Shown here: one piece after another, positions 40,786 to 53,480 of the stretch
Numbering within the stretch: the first letter of the stretch is position 1
Layout of the letters: each line of letters begins with the position of its first letter
NCBI GenBank assembly: GCA_016946835.1
Contig: JACVTC010000002.1
Span: forward strand, 1,670,001 to 1,734,000
Direction: 5' to 3'
Source of the DNA: Neocallimastix lanati (nom. inval.)
Lineage: Eukaryota > Neocallimastigomycota > Neocallimastigomycetes > Neocallimastigales > Neocallimastigaceae
Length of the DNA stretch: 64,000 nucleotides
Made by a program: the position numbers and the translations under genes
Notes under the pieces: generated by a model
Told to the model about the DNA's origin: nothing
What the model saw: only the letters and a program-made list of their open reading frames with translations
Database searches by the model: none

Positions 40786-43700
40786 TAATTAATACTTTAT
40801 TCTTTTATATTACTTATTTATTTTATTTTATTTTATTAATTTTTGTATGAATAAAGAAAAAATTAAAAAATAAAATAAAATAATTTCTTTGGTTTTTTAA
40901 TAAATTAATTAATGTTTGAGGTGGATTAAATTAATATTTTGTTTTATTTTTTGTTTTAATATTTTGTTTTATAATTTGTATTATACAAAATATATAAACA
41001 TAATATATTTTGAAATTATTGTTATCAATATAACAATTAGTATTATTATTATTAATATTATTATTATAATCATTATTATTATAATTTATTATAATTTATT
41101 ACTCCAATTATTATTCATTATTTTGTCATATATACATCTTATCTATATATATTATTTTAAATAGTCAATCAATAAATAAATATTCAAAAAGAGTTTAGCA
41201 TATTTAAATAATTACTTAATGTTAAAAAAATTAATAAGATACTATTAATAAATGAAAAAAAAAGATAATTAAATTAAATAATAAATAATTAATAAAATAA
41301 TAAATAATAAATAATAAATAATAAAAATAATAAAAAATTAAATAATAAATAATTAAATAATTAAATAAATTATTAAATAAATAATTAAATAAATAATTAA
41401 ATAAAATTATAAATAATTAAATAAAATAATAAATAATAAATAAATAATAATAAATAATTAAATAATAATATTCATAATAAAATATTATTTAATATTCACA
41501 AAAAAATTGTAATATGATGTAGTTAAGATTAATGAATTATATATATCAATAATAATAAAGTGACGATATTTAAATTAATTAATTTTCTACTATTTAATAA
41601 TTTTTTTAATCATCATTTAATCATAAAAATTTAACCTAAATTGTATTTTGGGGGAACACAGATTATAATATGAAGTGGCTTTATATTTATTCATTCATTC
41701 ATTCATTAATTCATATTAAATATATTTAACTATTAGTGTATATATTCATTTATTTATTTTATCATTTTAATTGGATATCTTAATTGAGTATAATTAATTT
41801 CATATTAGGAACTATCAACCATCAAAGTAATCTATGATATCGTATGACCCAATAATTATTATATTTAATATTATAATAAAAGTAATAAATAATTAATAAT
41901 AAATAATAATTAATAATAATTTTATTTATAAGCAATAAAATGAACATGAAAAAAATTGTATTTTAAATCAGTATATTATTAAAAAGATTAGAAAATAATA
42001 ATTTTTTTTAATTATTAATTATTTCCTAATATATATAATCATCATATTAAAAATTAATTATTATCAAAAATTTTTATTAATAAAAAAAAATATTTGTCTA
42101 TTAACAATACTATTATCAATGATACAGATAAATCATAATAATTAAAATATAAAGGGAAGTAGAAAGTGCTCTATTAAATGAATAAATACATATAAAATAA
42201 TATGTAATATTATTGGTATAATAAGTAAAAAAAAAAAAACCCTTTATAACAATAGGTTGTAAATAATATTTTATTAATAAACATTCTAATGGATAAAATT
42301 TAAAGTAATAATTTCAAATAAAAGTATGTATTATTCAATAATTGCTACAACTTTACAATTAAACATAATAATTTTAGTTGTTAGACCCAATTTTAACTTT
42401 TGATACTAAATTCATATTTTATTCCCATTAAAGCCTTGGTAATGACTTGCTTCCTTTAATTATTATTATTAGTTTATATGTTTCTCTTCTTTTAAAAATA
42501 TTTCTACATTATTCATATTTTTCAATAGCATCAAATAAAAGGTATAAAAGATGAAGCAATAAATATATATAAATATAATCTATTATGAAAATTAGTTTTT
42601 TTTTATATTTATTAAAAAATAAATAAATATAATAAATAAATAAATCTAAATAATAATAAATTTTAAATGAAAAATGATCTTTAATTAATTATACCTATTT
42701 TGAATATTTCAAACTACATATTGATATTAATTATTAATTAATATTTAATATTTAAATATAAATCTTAATTTTTAATAATTTTAGCTATGTTTGGTTCTTT
42801 TTTTTTTTTCCTTAATGTTATATTATAATTAATTGTATGAAAGTAAATTAATAAATGTAAAATATATTTTGAATATATCATAATATTTAAAATTACAAAA
42901 TATTTTTTTCTATTTATTAAACTTATTCGTTTTAATTAATTAAATATTTAATATTCATTTTTGTGTAATTTCAATAAATTAAATATCAGAAACTTTAAAA
43001 ATTATAAAAATAGATATATATTTAAATATAAAAAAAAAATAAAAAATTTAATATCTACATAATCTTAACTTTTGATTATAGAAAAAAAGTTTATTTAATA
43101 ATTAAATGTATAAAAAAGTTTTATAGAATTTAGATAATAAAAAAAAATATATATAAAAATAGAAAAAATTGAATAATAAATGAATAATAAATAATAAATA
43201 ATTATTATAATTATAAAAAGATTGAATTTATAATTGTAATAATAAATAATAATAATAATAATAATAATAAAAGGTTCTTGCTATAATACTATATATAATA
43301 AAATTTAGAATTTATAATAATTATATTATAATATATTATTAATTCTTTAATAAGTATAATAAGTATATTTCTAAATACTAATAAATATAAATATTCATGG
43401 GATATTTGATCAAATTCATTGCTTAATCATATTTAAAAGTTAATAGTTCAATTGATGTTATTTATAACTATCATTTTAATATAGAAAACTATGAATATCA
43501 TCCATAAAATTTATTAGGTATATAACCATTCTTTAAATTGAAATCAATGTAAATTCTTCAATTAGATTTTATTTCCTTTATTTATTTAGTTATATAATTA
43601 TATATTTATTTAACTTTTATTTATTTAATTATATAAATTATTTTCATGGAGGAAACGACAAAACCTTAATTAAAATTTTAAAAATAAAAAGATATAATAT

Positions 43701-44164
43701 TTTTCAAATATTCAAAATATAAATTGTTAATAGCAATATTTAATAAAAGAAGAAATAGCATGATTTCATTATCGTACCATTAAAATTCAAGAGTACCTAA
43801 GTATTGTTTAGTTTATTAAATATGAAAATCTTTTTTCTTTTTTTTTTTTTTTATTTCTTCAAATTAAATTCACTGACTTTCAAACTTTTTTTTTTTAAAT
43901 TTAAATTTAAATTTAATTAAATTTTCAATGCATTTATTTATTAAAATATATTATAATATATAGATTTATTTAACCAATGAGTTATGTGAGACAGATATTA
44001 GATAATATATGCTATATATATATTAATAGTTAAAGTAAATATATTTAATAAATATAATTTTTTTATTTGTTTTAGAACTTTATTTATAATTAAAAAGCAT
44101 ATATTTCGTAAATATTTATTAATATTATATTATATTTCAATTAATATCTATATGATATTAAATT

Positions 44165-44257
44165 CTTGTATAAATGATAGTACAAAATAATATATTGACT
44201 ATATTTATTCACTTATTCCATAGTCAATATATTATTTTGTACTATCATTTATACAAG
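44165..44257. repeat. Perfect 38-bp inverted repeat (hairpin)
   Basis: 44165-44202 and 44220-44257 are exact reverse complements with a 17-nt loop. The arms are mixed-sequence (CTTGTATAAATGATAGTACA...). Part of the loop (ATTTATTCAC) is repeated inverted just after the right arm. Confidence 0.92.
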
Positions 44258-44488
44258 TGAATAAATCATACAATATATAAGCCAATATAAACAAAAAAAA
44301 AATTAATAAACTTATATACTTTAAATAATTCTTTTTTAAAGTATTTCATTTTTTTTTTATATTTTTCTATAATTATAGTATTATAAATATAATGTAGTAA
44401 TATAATATATTATATAATGTAATATAATATAATATATATATAATGTTTTTTTTTCTATTATAAAAAGTATAGAAAAAAGAATAATTAT

Positions 44489-44550
<62 letters not shown>

Positions 44551-45196
44551 TGTACTATAGGTTTAATAGTAATAAATTATTAATTATTAATTTTAAACTT
44601 TTTTCATATTAATTAAATAATTGAATTTATAAAAATTTTTAAAATATTTATATTTGGAGGTTATCTTTTTTTTTTTTTTTTTTACTATAAAAAAAAAAGG
44701 GAAAAATCAACAACTACAAGATTGTATAATAAATAAATAAAAAAAAATATATAAATAAATAAAATAAAAGCAATAAGAAATTATTGTTATTGTATAAATA
44801 TATATAATATATCCAAAGTTTTTTTTTACTAATGGAAAAAACTAATATTTAAATATATAAAAAGTTTATTGTTCAATATTACAATCATCCTTTATATATC
44901 GTATATTTATTGATTTATTATTTATTGGGAAAAAAAAAAAAAAGAAGAAAAGTGTTATTTAAATAAATCATAAATTTTTCAATATATAAAAAGGAGATAT
45001 TTAAGAATAGAAAGTATAATAAAAGTAAAATAAATAAAAAAAAAAAAAAAAAAAGGAGAAAGGAAAAAAAAAAAAAAAAAAAAAAAAGAACATATATTAA
45101 TATATATAAGAAAATAAAAATAATAATATATTCTATGAATGTAAAGATATTGTATTTAATTTGTTAGAGCTATATCATATATTATTATTATTATTT

Positions 45197-45247
<51 letters not shown>

Positions 45248-45685
45248 TGCGTATTGCATACTTTTTATTCCTATTCTTTTTTATCTTTTTTTTTTTTTTT
45301 TATTATTATTATTATTATTTAAGCGAAAATACCATTTAAAATTCTTAATAATAGATATTGTAATAAATATAAACAATAATATAAACTTATATAAAATAAT
45401 TTAAATAAAGCAATAATATATAAATATTATTATCGAATAAAATAATTTTATTTTTAATTAATAATTTGGTAATAAAAAAAATAATATTCATTTTATTTAA
45501 AAATAACTTTATTTTTAAAATTATAAAATTATCAATAACAAATTGAATAAAAAGATAATAAAAAAAAAAAACAATAAATAAAAATAATTATCATACTTAT
45601 TATTTATAGAATAAAGGAAATATTTAATCAATCAATAAATTTTTTTTTTATAAAATTATACATATAAATTATATATTTATACAAG

Positions 45686-48600
45686 ATGAGTTCAGTAAAT
45701 AATACAACTACAAGTGAAACTGCTGATGGAACACTTTATTCCGTTTTATATCAATTTCTTTTAGCTTTTGCAATCGTAGGTGGTTTTATGGTTGGTTATG
45801 AACTGTTAAGACAATCAAGATTTGGTAAATATATTTATTCACCTAGATTATTATTATTACCCGATCAAACACCAGAAGTTGCCAATGGATGGTTTGGTTG
45901 GTTTAATAAAAATAAAAAAGTCAATGAAGATTATATTTTAAAGAATAATGGTTTAGATTCAGTTATGGTATTGAAGTTATATAGAATGGGGTATGAAATG
46001 TTTCTTATTATAGGGCTTTTTGTTTTAGTATTTACTCTACCAATTAATATTTTGTATAGAGATCACGATTTAGTTCATTCTGTTAGTCAGTCTAATACAA
46101 CTGAATCGGAAGTTAACAATACTAATAGAGATATTTCCTCTTTTACAAACGAAAATAATACAAAACTTTTACTAGATCAAGCAGACAACAGTTTAGGTAA
46201 AAAAATTCTTGATTCTTTTTTTACAAAGAGAGAATATCAAATAGATATCAATGAACTTAATATTAATATGGAAGAACAAAGAAATGTATTTTTAAATGAA
46301 ATTAAAAATAATAAATTTGAAGAGGATAGTAAAGTTTTGAATAGCACAGATATTGATTCATTAAATAGTAACAATACAAATGCATTCAATAGTACTAATA
46401 CAAATGGATTCAATAGTACAAATATTAATGATCCATTGGGTAATAATACTACTATTGAAGAATCAAAGTCAGAAAATTCAACTATTATTGAAGATGTATC
46501 AAAGGTTACAGAACAGGCCGTACAAGAGCTTAAAAAATTTGATATTCAAAAATATATTTTCTTTGATACCATGCAGAAAGGTCGTGAAAATTTTGCAATT
46601 TTCCATGTCGTAGCATTCTATTTTGTCGTCGGTTTTATTTGTTATAAATTATTTAAACTCTATCAAGAATATTTAGTTGCTATTGAAATGTATGTTAAGG
46701 ATGGAGGTATTGTTCAGGAAAGAAATTTAATTGGTGAAATTCTTCAACATAGTACTATTATGGTTAGAAACATTCCACCAGAACTTCAAGATGATGAAAG
46801 ATTAACAAATTGGTTTAGTAAATTGGGTATTGGTAAGATTGAAAGTATAGTTATTGCTCGTAGTAGAAATAGAATTGGAAAGTTAATTGATGAAAGAACT
46901 AAAGTCTTAAATAATTTAGAAAGTGATTATATAATTTGGCTCAATAATATTAAAGAAAAAAAAAGTGGTGAAGGATTTTTAGGTAAGCTTTTAAAGAGTA
47001 TTGTTGATAACAGAGAAGATGATATTGGTGAAAAGGTCTTTGAAGAAAATGATGCCTATAGACCAAAGCATATTGTTTTTAAATATGGAATTATTCCTGT
47101 ACAATATGTTGATTCTATTCATTATAATGAACAAAAATTATTGGATTTAACCCTTCAAATTAAGGAATTAAGATTAGAAGCTCGTGATTCTAAAAAATGG
47201 TCTCAAACGGCTTTTGTTACCTTTAGTAATCATCAATCTGCAAAGATTGCTGCACAATTAATTCTTTACTCCTCTGAAAATCCTAATGTAATGGCAGCTG
47301 GTACTGCTCCACATCCAAATGATCTTTTTTATAAAAACTTAAATATTAGAACCGAAGCTAAAACTTATCGTTCTTTATTTATCTATGTAGCTATGTATTT
47401 CACTTGTTTCGTGTTATTTATTATTGTTTCGGCCACTAAATATGATACATTAAAGAATCTTACTAACTATTATTTCCCATATCTTCACATGGATAAGGTA
47501 TTCAGAAGAATTGATAGTAGTCCACAATTAACTGCTTTATTCGATAACTTCTTCCAAGTTATCTTACTTAATGCCTATACTTCATTTGTACCATACATTT
47601 TGAAGTTCTTATCTAATCTTCAAGGTTTTGAAACTAAGTCTGCCTATGCTAATAGTGTTCTAAAAAAATATTATATCTTCTTATTCGTTACTATTATTTT
47701 AGCTATGTCACTTTCAACCTTGGTCGGTCAAGTTTTTGATGAAAAAAATGAAAAAATTGAAATGGATAAAATTACCTATAGTTTGGTTGATAAATATATG
47801 AATGTTAACTTCAATGAATTTGTTAAGTCATTAACAACTGAATTAGCAAAGAACTCTGTGATGTATCTCAACTACGGTATTCTTCGTCTTCAATCCTTTG
47901 GTTTTGAAATATTTAGAATTGGTGCTGTCGTTTCCTTCTTTATTGGTAAATTGTTAAAGAAAGATAGTCCAAGAGCTCAACATGTTGCTAAACTTACTGC
48001 TACTCCACCAGATTACAGTATAATGCTTGCTGTTCCATTACTTTGTTTTACTATTTTTATTACATTCTCTGTTGTTAATCCTTTCATTCCATTTATTGGT
48101 GTTATTTTCTTTTATCTTGGTTATCATATTATGAAGAATCAGTTTATCTATGTTTATATTAAAGATTATGAATCACAAGGTCATTATTTCATTACTGCTT
48201 TCAATAGAATTATTTTCTCTCTTTTCCTTTTCGAAATATTTATGTTTGGTTATTTCCTTGCGATTTTCAAAGGTACTGATGATCAAACGTTCTTAAAATA
48301 TTTGCCAAGTAAAATAATTCCCTATTTTATTTTACCAAGTTTAATTATTACCTATTACTTCTATAACTATTGTCGTAAATGTTTTAAACCAAGAATTGAT
48401 AATGTACCTGTAGATTTATTAATTTCAAAGGAAAGAGAAAGAAAATATTCTAATCATTTCCAAAGAAGAACAATCTTTGGTAGATCTGAAAGTTTTATTT
48501 CTGAATATTATTCAGAAGATTCATTTATGTCTTGTGTTACTCATGTTACAACTTTGGATAATAAACCAAATAGAGAAATATTAAAAATATCAGAAACTCA

Positions 48601-48784
48601 AGCACCAGATTTACCACCATATTATGAAGCAAAATCATATAATAATCCTGCGTTAACTGAACCTTTATATTCTCCATGGATACCTGAAGAATCAGAAGAC
48701 ATATTAACAGAAGCTGCTATTGATAATATAGTAAATGTTTGTAAAGTATGTTATAAATGCGATAAAGAATCAAGATATGATTAA
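45686..48784 (+). CDS. CSC1/OSCA/TMEM63-family (DUF221) ion channel, single exon
   Basis: 1,032 residues with no intron. An N-terminal helix (19-41) ends at YSPR; the second helix is at about 104-125; an Asn/Ser/Thr-rich insertion (135-270) is probably extracellular, with many NST-type N-glycosylation sites; the third helix is at about 305-326. The cytosolic RRM-like domain has IMVRNIPPELQDDE near 355 and TAFVTFSNHQSA near 515. The pore-forming helices lie at about 565-880. The cytosolic tail ends with LYSPWIP at 994-1000 and a small Cys cluster (CKVCYKC). The family senses membrane tension or osmotic stress as cation channels. It is a paralogue of the ten-exon gene at 13898 and shares the tail motif at nearly the same position. 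The start ATG follows an AT-rich leader (CAAGATGAG). Confidence 0.95.
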   Translation: MSSVNNTTTSETADGTLYSVLYQFLLAFAIVGGFMVGYELLRQSRFGKYIYSPRLLLLPDQTPEVANGWFGWFNKNKKVNEDYILKNNGLDSVMVLKLYRMGYEMFLIIGLFVLVFTLPINILYRDHDLVHSVSQSNTTESEVNNTNRDISSFTNENNTKLLLDQADNSLGKKILDSFFTKREYQIDINELNINMEEQRNVFLNEIKNNKFEEDSKVLNSTDIDSLNSNNTNAFNSTNTNGFNSTNINDPLGNNTTIEESKSENSTIIEDVSKVTEQAVQELKKFDIQKYIFFDTMQKGRENFAIFHVVAFYFVVGFICYKLFKLYQEYLVAIEMYVKDGGIVQERNLIGEILQHSTIMVRNIPPELQDDERLTNWFSKLGIGKIESIVIARSRNRIGKLIDERTKVLNNLESDYIIWLNNIKEKKSGEGFLGKLLKSIVDNREDDIGEKVFEENDAYRPKHIVFKYGIIPVQYVDSIHYNEQKLLDLTLQIKELRLEARDSKKWSQTAFVTFSNHQSAKIAAQLILYSSENPNVMAAGTAPHPNDLFYKNLNIRTEAKTYRSLFIYVAMYFTCFVLFIIVSATKYDTLKNLTNYYFPYLHMDKVFRRIDSSPQLTALFDNFFQVILLNAYTSFVPYILKFLSNLQGFETKSAYANSVLKKYYIFLFVTIILAMSLSTLVGQVFDEKNEKIEMDKITYSLVDKYMNVNFNEFVKSLTTELAKNSVMYLNYGILRLQSFGFEIFRIGAVVSFFIGKLLKKDSPRAQHVAKLTATPPDYSIMLAVPLLCFTIFITFSVVNPFIPFIGVIFFYLGYHIMKNQFIYVYIKDYESQGHYFITAFNRIIFSLFLFEIFMFGYFLAIFKGTDDQTFLKYLPSKIIPYFILPSLIITYYFYNYCRKCFKPRIDNVPVDLLISKERERKYSNHFQRRTIFGRSESFISEYYSEDSFMSCVTHVTTLDNKPNREILKISETQAPDLPPYYEAKSYNNPALTEPLYSPWIPEESEDILTEAAIDNIVNVCKVCYKCDKESRYD

Positions 48785-48844
48785 ATAATTGTGAAATGAA
48801 TTTTTATTTTTTATTTTTTTTTTTTTATTTTGATGAAAATAAGG

Positions 48845-48894
<50 letters not shown>

Positions 48895-49954
48895 GGCAAA
48901 AAAGGAAAAAAAGGAAAAAAAAAAAAAAGAACAAAATAAATTTATTTTTAAATAAATTATATTAAACTATTTTCGAAGAGATAAAATATTAATTATAAAA
49001 AAAAAAATATTAATGATAAAGAAAAAAAAAGAAAGAAAAAATAAAAAAAAAAAAAAAAAAAGAAGAATAAGGTAATTTTTTTTAAATATAATTTAAATAT
49101 TTCATTGTTTTTCTTTATAAATATATATACATATATATTTAATAAATTAATCATAAAATTTTATTATTAATTTATTTAATTTTGACCTATTTTATATATA
49201 TGTATATTAATATAATTTTCTTATAACAATAAAAAAATAAATGAAGGACATAAACAAACAGAAAAAAAAAAATAAATAAAACGAAAAACAAAACGAAAAC
49301 AAAAAAAAAAAAAACAAAAAAAAAACAAAAAAAAAAACTAAAAAAAAAAAAACAAAAAAAAAAAAAAAGGGAACTAAATGATTATATTATATTAAGAAAA
49401 AATTATATTTATTATATATAGTTATTTTCTAAAATAAAAAAAAAAATGCTTACTATTATAATTTATGATACCTATTAATAATATAAATTTTAAAAAATAA
49501 TCTATAACTATATTATATATATTCAATTATTATTAAATATTATTTATATATATTTAAATATTAACATTAATTACAACAATCCAATTCATTTAGACGATTA
49601 AGTTAACAAAAGTATATAAATTAATATTTATAAGGACAAAAAATAATTTTTTTTTTTCAAAGATAAATGAAAATTATAAAATTTTGATTTCGATACTATT
49701 ATTATATATATATATATATATATTATTTTATTTTTTATTTTTTTTTTATTTTTTTTTTCCAAATAAGAATCATAAATTATTTACATTCGTTAAATCGTTT
49801 CATTGTAAAAGCAAGTAATCATAATAATTATATATATATATATATATTTTATTTTTTTTTTTTTTTTAAATTTTAATTATTTTTATTTATTTATTTTTTT
49901 TTTTTTTTTTTTAATTTTATAGTATTAGTGATAATTAATGATAATATTAAAAAC

Positions 49955-50008
<54 letters not shown>

Positions 50009-50171
50009 TTAAAATATATATTTTAAATTTACCATTTTAGTATTACAATTTTATCGTTTTATATTGTTTTATTTTATTTTATTTTTTTTTTTTATTAAAA
50101 ATAAAAAAATAATAATAAAATAAAATAAAAAAAAAATGTTGTTTTAATTATTTAAGTATTGAAGAAATTGG

Positions 50172-50215
<44 letters not shown>

Positions 50216-50746
50216 ATTTGAAATCAAAATTTTTAAAAAAAAAATGATTTTTATTTTTTTTTTTATATATATAATATAGTATAAAAATAAAAATGAAAAA
50301 ATATAGGAAAATAATCAAGATAAAAATAATGAAAAATAAAATATAAAAAATAAAAATAAAAATAAAATAAAAATAAAATAATTAAAAAACTAAAAAAAAA
50401 GAAAATATTTTTATGAAATAATGATAAACATTATATAAAAAATAAAAAAAAAATTATTTTTTATATATTATTATTGTTTTTATTATTTAATAAAATTGAA
50501 GATTATTTAAAAAATATTTAAATAATTAAAGTATTATTAATATATAATATAAAAGAATAAATTTAATAAAAATAATATATACATATATTATTTACATTTT
50601 TTTTATTATTATATTGATAAATGTATTTATTTATTAATAATGAAGGAATATATTTATATTAAATATTGTTTTAATATTGTATATTGTTGATTTTATTGCT
50701 TTAAAATAAATAGATCAAGATATTTCTTAAAAGAATGAATTTCAAA

Positions 50747-50778
<32 letters not shown>

Positions 50779-51616
50779 GAAGAATATACCGAATATAAAA
50801 GTAATTGGTAGAATGATCAAAGATTTCAAGGTATAAAATTCAATAAATTAAATTTAGAATATCTTTTATTTTTCTAATTTTTTTTTATTAGCTTTTTCTT
50901 TTTTTTTTTCATTGTTTTTTTATTTTTATTTTTTTTTTTTTTATTATTTTTTGAAAATTTAAAAATTGAAGAAGACATCGAATAAATAGATATATTAGAC
51001 CATTTACCAAAAAAAAGTATGGACAGTTCAGAATTTTTTAAAACAAGCATTTTAATACTGTTATTAAATAATTTATGTTACACGAAACATTCTAAATAAA
51101 AATTTATTATCACTAAAATTTCCTTTTATAGTTATAATTAGTATTTTAAAAAATTAATATATATATATTAAAATATTAAAATTTAAATTTAATAAAATAT
51201 ATTTAATTAAATGCTTTTTAATTTATTTATATTTTTATTATTATTAATATTTCTATTTTTTTTTTATTTTTTATTATTAATTATTTATGAAGATATAAAA
51301 AATAATTATAGCGTATAATGAATTTTAATAAAAAGTTTAAAAATTGATAATTTAAAAAAAAAAAAAAAAAATTATTTTTAATGATTATATTAGTTATTAA
51401 ATAATAATAAAGTATTATTTGACATTATATATAATTAGAATAATGTTTAATAATATTATTAATTGTGCTATCTCAATGATTTATTTTTTTTTTTTCTTAA
51501 CTTCATTATACAACTATTTATTTATGGAAATAAAATAATTTATAATATATATATAAATAAATATTTTTATTTTATATACTTTATTGGCATAATTCATTCT
51601 TTTTTATTGATTTCAA
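48785..51616. other. Intergenic AT-rich DNA
   Basis: Homopurine stretches (48840-49080, 49255-49370), poly-A (49958-50006, 50171-50214), no convincing gene. A less biased piece at 50785-51060 contains short frames (EEYTEYKSNW before a stop; DHLPKKSMDSSEFFKTS) that may be coding relics of unknown origin. Confidence 0.5.
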
Positions 51617-52111
51617 TTAATTTAATTTTTCTTTTTCTTTAAAATCTTCAGCACATAGTCCAAATTCAGGTTGACATCCTTCATTACAATATTCCTTTGT
51701 TATTCCACAGTAACCATACCTACTACAACATTGATTTGGGCAAAATATAGATTTTCCATCAAAATCACCACAACGTCCTTGACTTATGAGAGATTTATAT
51801 TTATCAAACAAAGATTTTCTTTGATTTTTCTCATTCGTATCCTGAAGAAATGTTATTTGATATTTTTTTCCTCTTTTTGGAACATTTAATTTATCTTTAA
51901 AGGATTTCATTATATCTATATCGTTTTCTTCTTCAACCAAAGAAAACTCTTCATCTTTCTCTCCAATGGTATTATCATTATTTAAATATTCTGTTAATTT
52001 AGTTTCTTTATGATGATTTTGATGATATCTTTTTTTTTTATGCATAGGTTCCTCAATACTCATTTCAACTATTATGCTTAGTAAAATGAATATCAATAAA
52101 TATATTTTCAT
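51617..52111 (-). CDS. Small secreted chitin-binding (CBM18, hevein-like) protein
   Basis: 164 residues, single exon. Residues 1 to about 18 are a signal peptide (MKIYLLIFILLSIIVEMS). The middle (20-110) is charged, with His/Lys-rich then acidic stretches and a Lys-Arg at 79-80 that could be a Kex2 processing site. Residues 113-153 are a CBM18 domain with the eight spaced cysteines of hevein (114, 124, 128, 129, 135, 142, 146, 153) and the sugar-binding core CCSRYGYCG. It should bind chitin or its oligomers, in the fungus's own wall or in the rumen surroundings. No catalytic domain is present. Its neighbours are unrelated. Confidence 0.9.
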   Translation of the reverse strand: MKIYLLIFILLSIIVEMSIEEPMHKKKRYHQNHHKETKLTEYLNNDNTIGEKDEEFSLVEEENDIDIMKSFKDKLNVPKRGKKYQITFLQDTNEKNQRKSLFDKYKSLISQGRCGDFDGKSIFCPNQCCSRYGYCGITKEYCNEGCQPEFGLCAEDFKEKEKLN

Positions 52112-52682
52112 TTTTTTAAAATAAAAAAAAAAAAAAAAAAAAAAAATTTGTTTTTCTTTTTTAATTTATATATATATATATAATTATAGATTGAATAAAA
52201 AAAAAAAAAAAAAGACTAAATATAATAGTATCTCTTTAAATATCGATATAATGTTTTAAAACTGTAAATAATTTAAATAAATCGTTTTTTTTTTTTTTTT
52301 TTTTTTTTTTTGAAAGATATATATAATAAAATAAAAACTTAAAAATAATTATAATAAAAAATAAAAATTCAAGATAAATTAAATAAAAAATTTAAATAAG
52401 AAAAAGAAATAAATAAATTTTTTTTTGACTTAGAGAAAAAGAAATAAATAAATAATAAAAAAAAAAAAATTTTTTTTTTTTTATTAAACTAATTTATTAT
52501 ACTCTATCCTCCATCTATGATATAATTTTAATTTAAAAAAAAAAAAAATTAATATAGAACAAAAAATTTTTATAATAATAAAAAAAATTTTTTTTTATAT
52601 TATATATAATTTTTTTTTATTAAATAATAAATATTTTAATTTTTATTTTTATTTTTTATTTTATAATATATATTTTTTATTT

Positions 52683-52713
<31 letters not shown>

Positions 52714-53226
52714 TTTTTTCAATTTATTTTATTTTATTTTATTTTTTTTTTTTATTTTTTTATTTTTATTTTTATTTTTTTTTTATTTTTATTTTTAATC
52801 TACATCTACATCAATTACAAAGATTTATACAATCATATATTCAATACTGGTTTTTTTTTTTTTTTTTTTTTTACCTATCAAACAAGAATACTTTATTAAC
52901 AATAATAATGGAGGGATCTCTTTTTTTTTTTTTTTTTTTTTATTTTATTTTTATTTTATTTTTTTTATTTATTTTTTTTTATTTATTTACTATATATATA
53001 TTTTATACATTTAATATTTGCATTATTTATTTTTGAAATTTGAAATATTTTATTAGAAACAATTATTAAAAATAAAATAAAAATTATAATATTATATATA
53101 TATATTATTATTATTTTTATTTTTTAATATATATATATTTTTATTATTATTTTTATTATTTTTATTTTTATTTTTATTTTATTTTTATTTATTTATTTTT
53201 TTTTTTTGTTATTTTGAGTTTTTGTT

Positions 53227-53273
<47 letters not shown>

Positions 53274-53335
53274 TATAACATGTTAAATACAATTATTATA
53301 ATAATATAATAATATAATAATAAAAATTTAATTAT
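52112..53335. other. Intergenic between CBM18 gene and CAND1
   Basis: Poly-T and TTTTA/TTTA simple sequence nearly throughout (52680-52800, 52850-52980, 53130-53270). No gene seen. It holds the promoter side of the CBM18 gene and the 3' end of CAND1. Confidence 0.55.
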
Positions 53336-53446
53336 TTATTTATCACTAGTTTCCATTTTAATAATAAGTTGTTGAAAGACATCATTATATTTGAAATCAG
53401 GTGATTTTAAGCTCTTATAGAAAAGATTGAACTTATTATAATTGGC

Positions 53447-53480
<34 letters not shown>

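Larger units (their letters stand above)
39851..45685. other. Long gene-free AT-rich region upstream of the second channel gene
   Basis: Holds the (TTTTA)n block at 40508-40785, AATAAAT/AATTAAAT arrays at 41280-41475, an ATTC repeat near 41693-41710, the hairpin at 44165-44257, (AAT)n at 44489-44550, and purine-only tracts at 44935-45085. The frames at 40433-40792 and 40916-41164 are simple-repeat or Ile-rich artefacts. No RNA gene recognised. The end must contain the promoter of the gene at 45686. Confidence 0.55.

Noticed and set aside
40433-40792. FYFIL-repeat open frames
   Set aside because: Translations of a (TTTTA)n block, with no start context or other support.
43380-43570. Possible leucine-rich-repeat relic
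   Set aside because: The reading needs several stops to be ignored and no repeat motif can be aligned with confidence.
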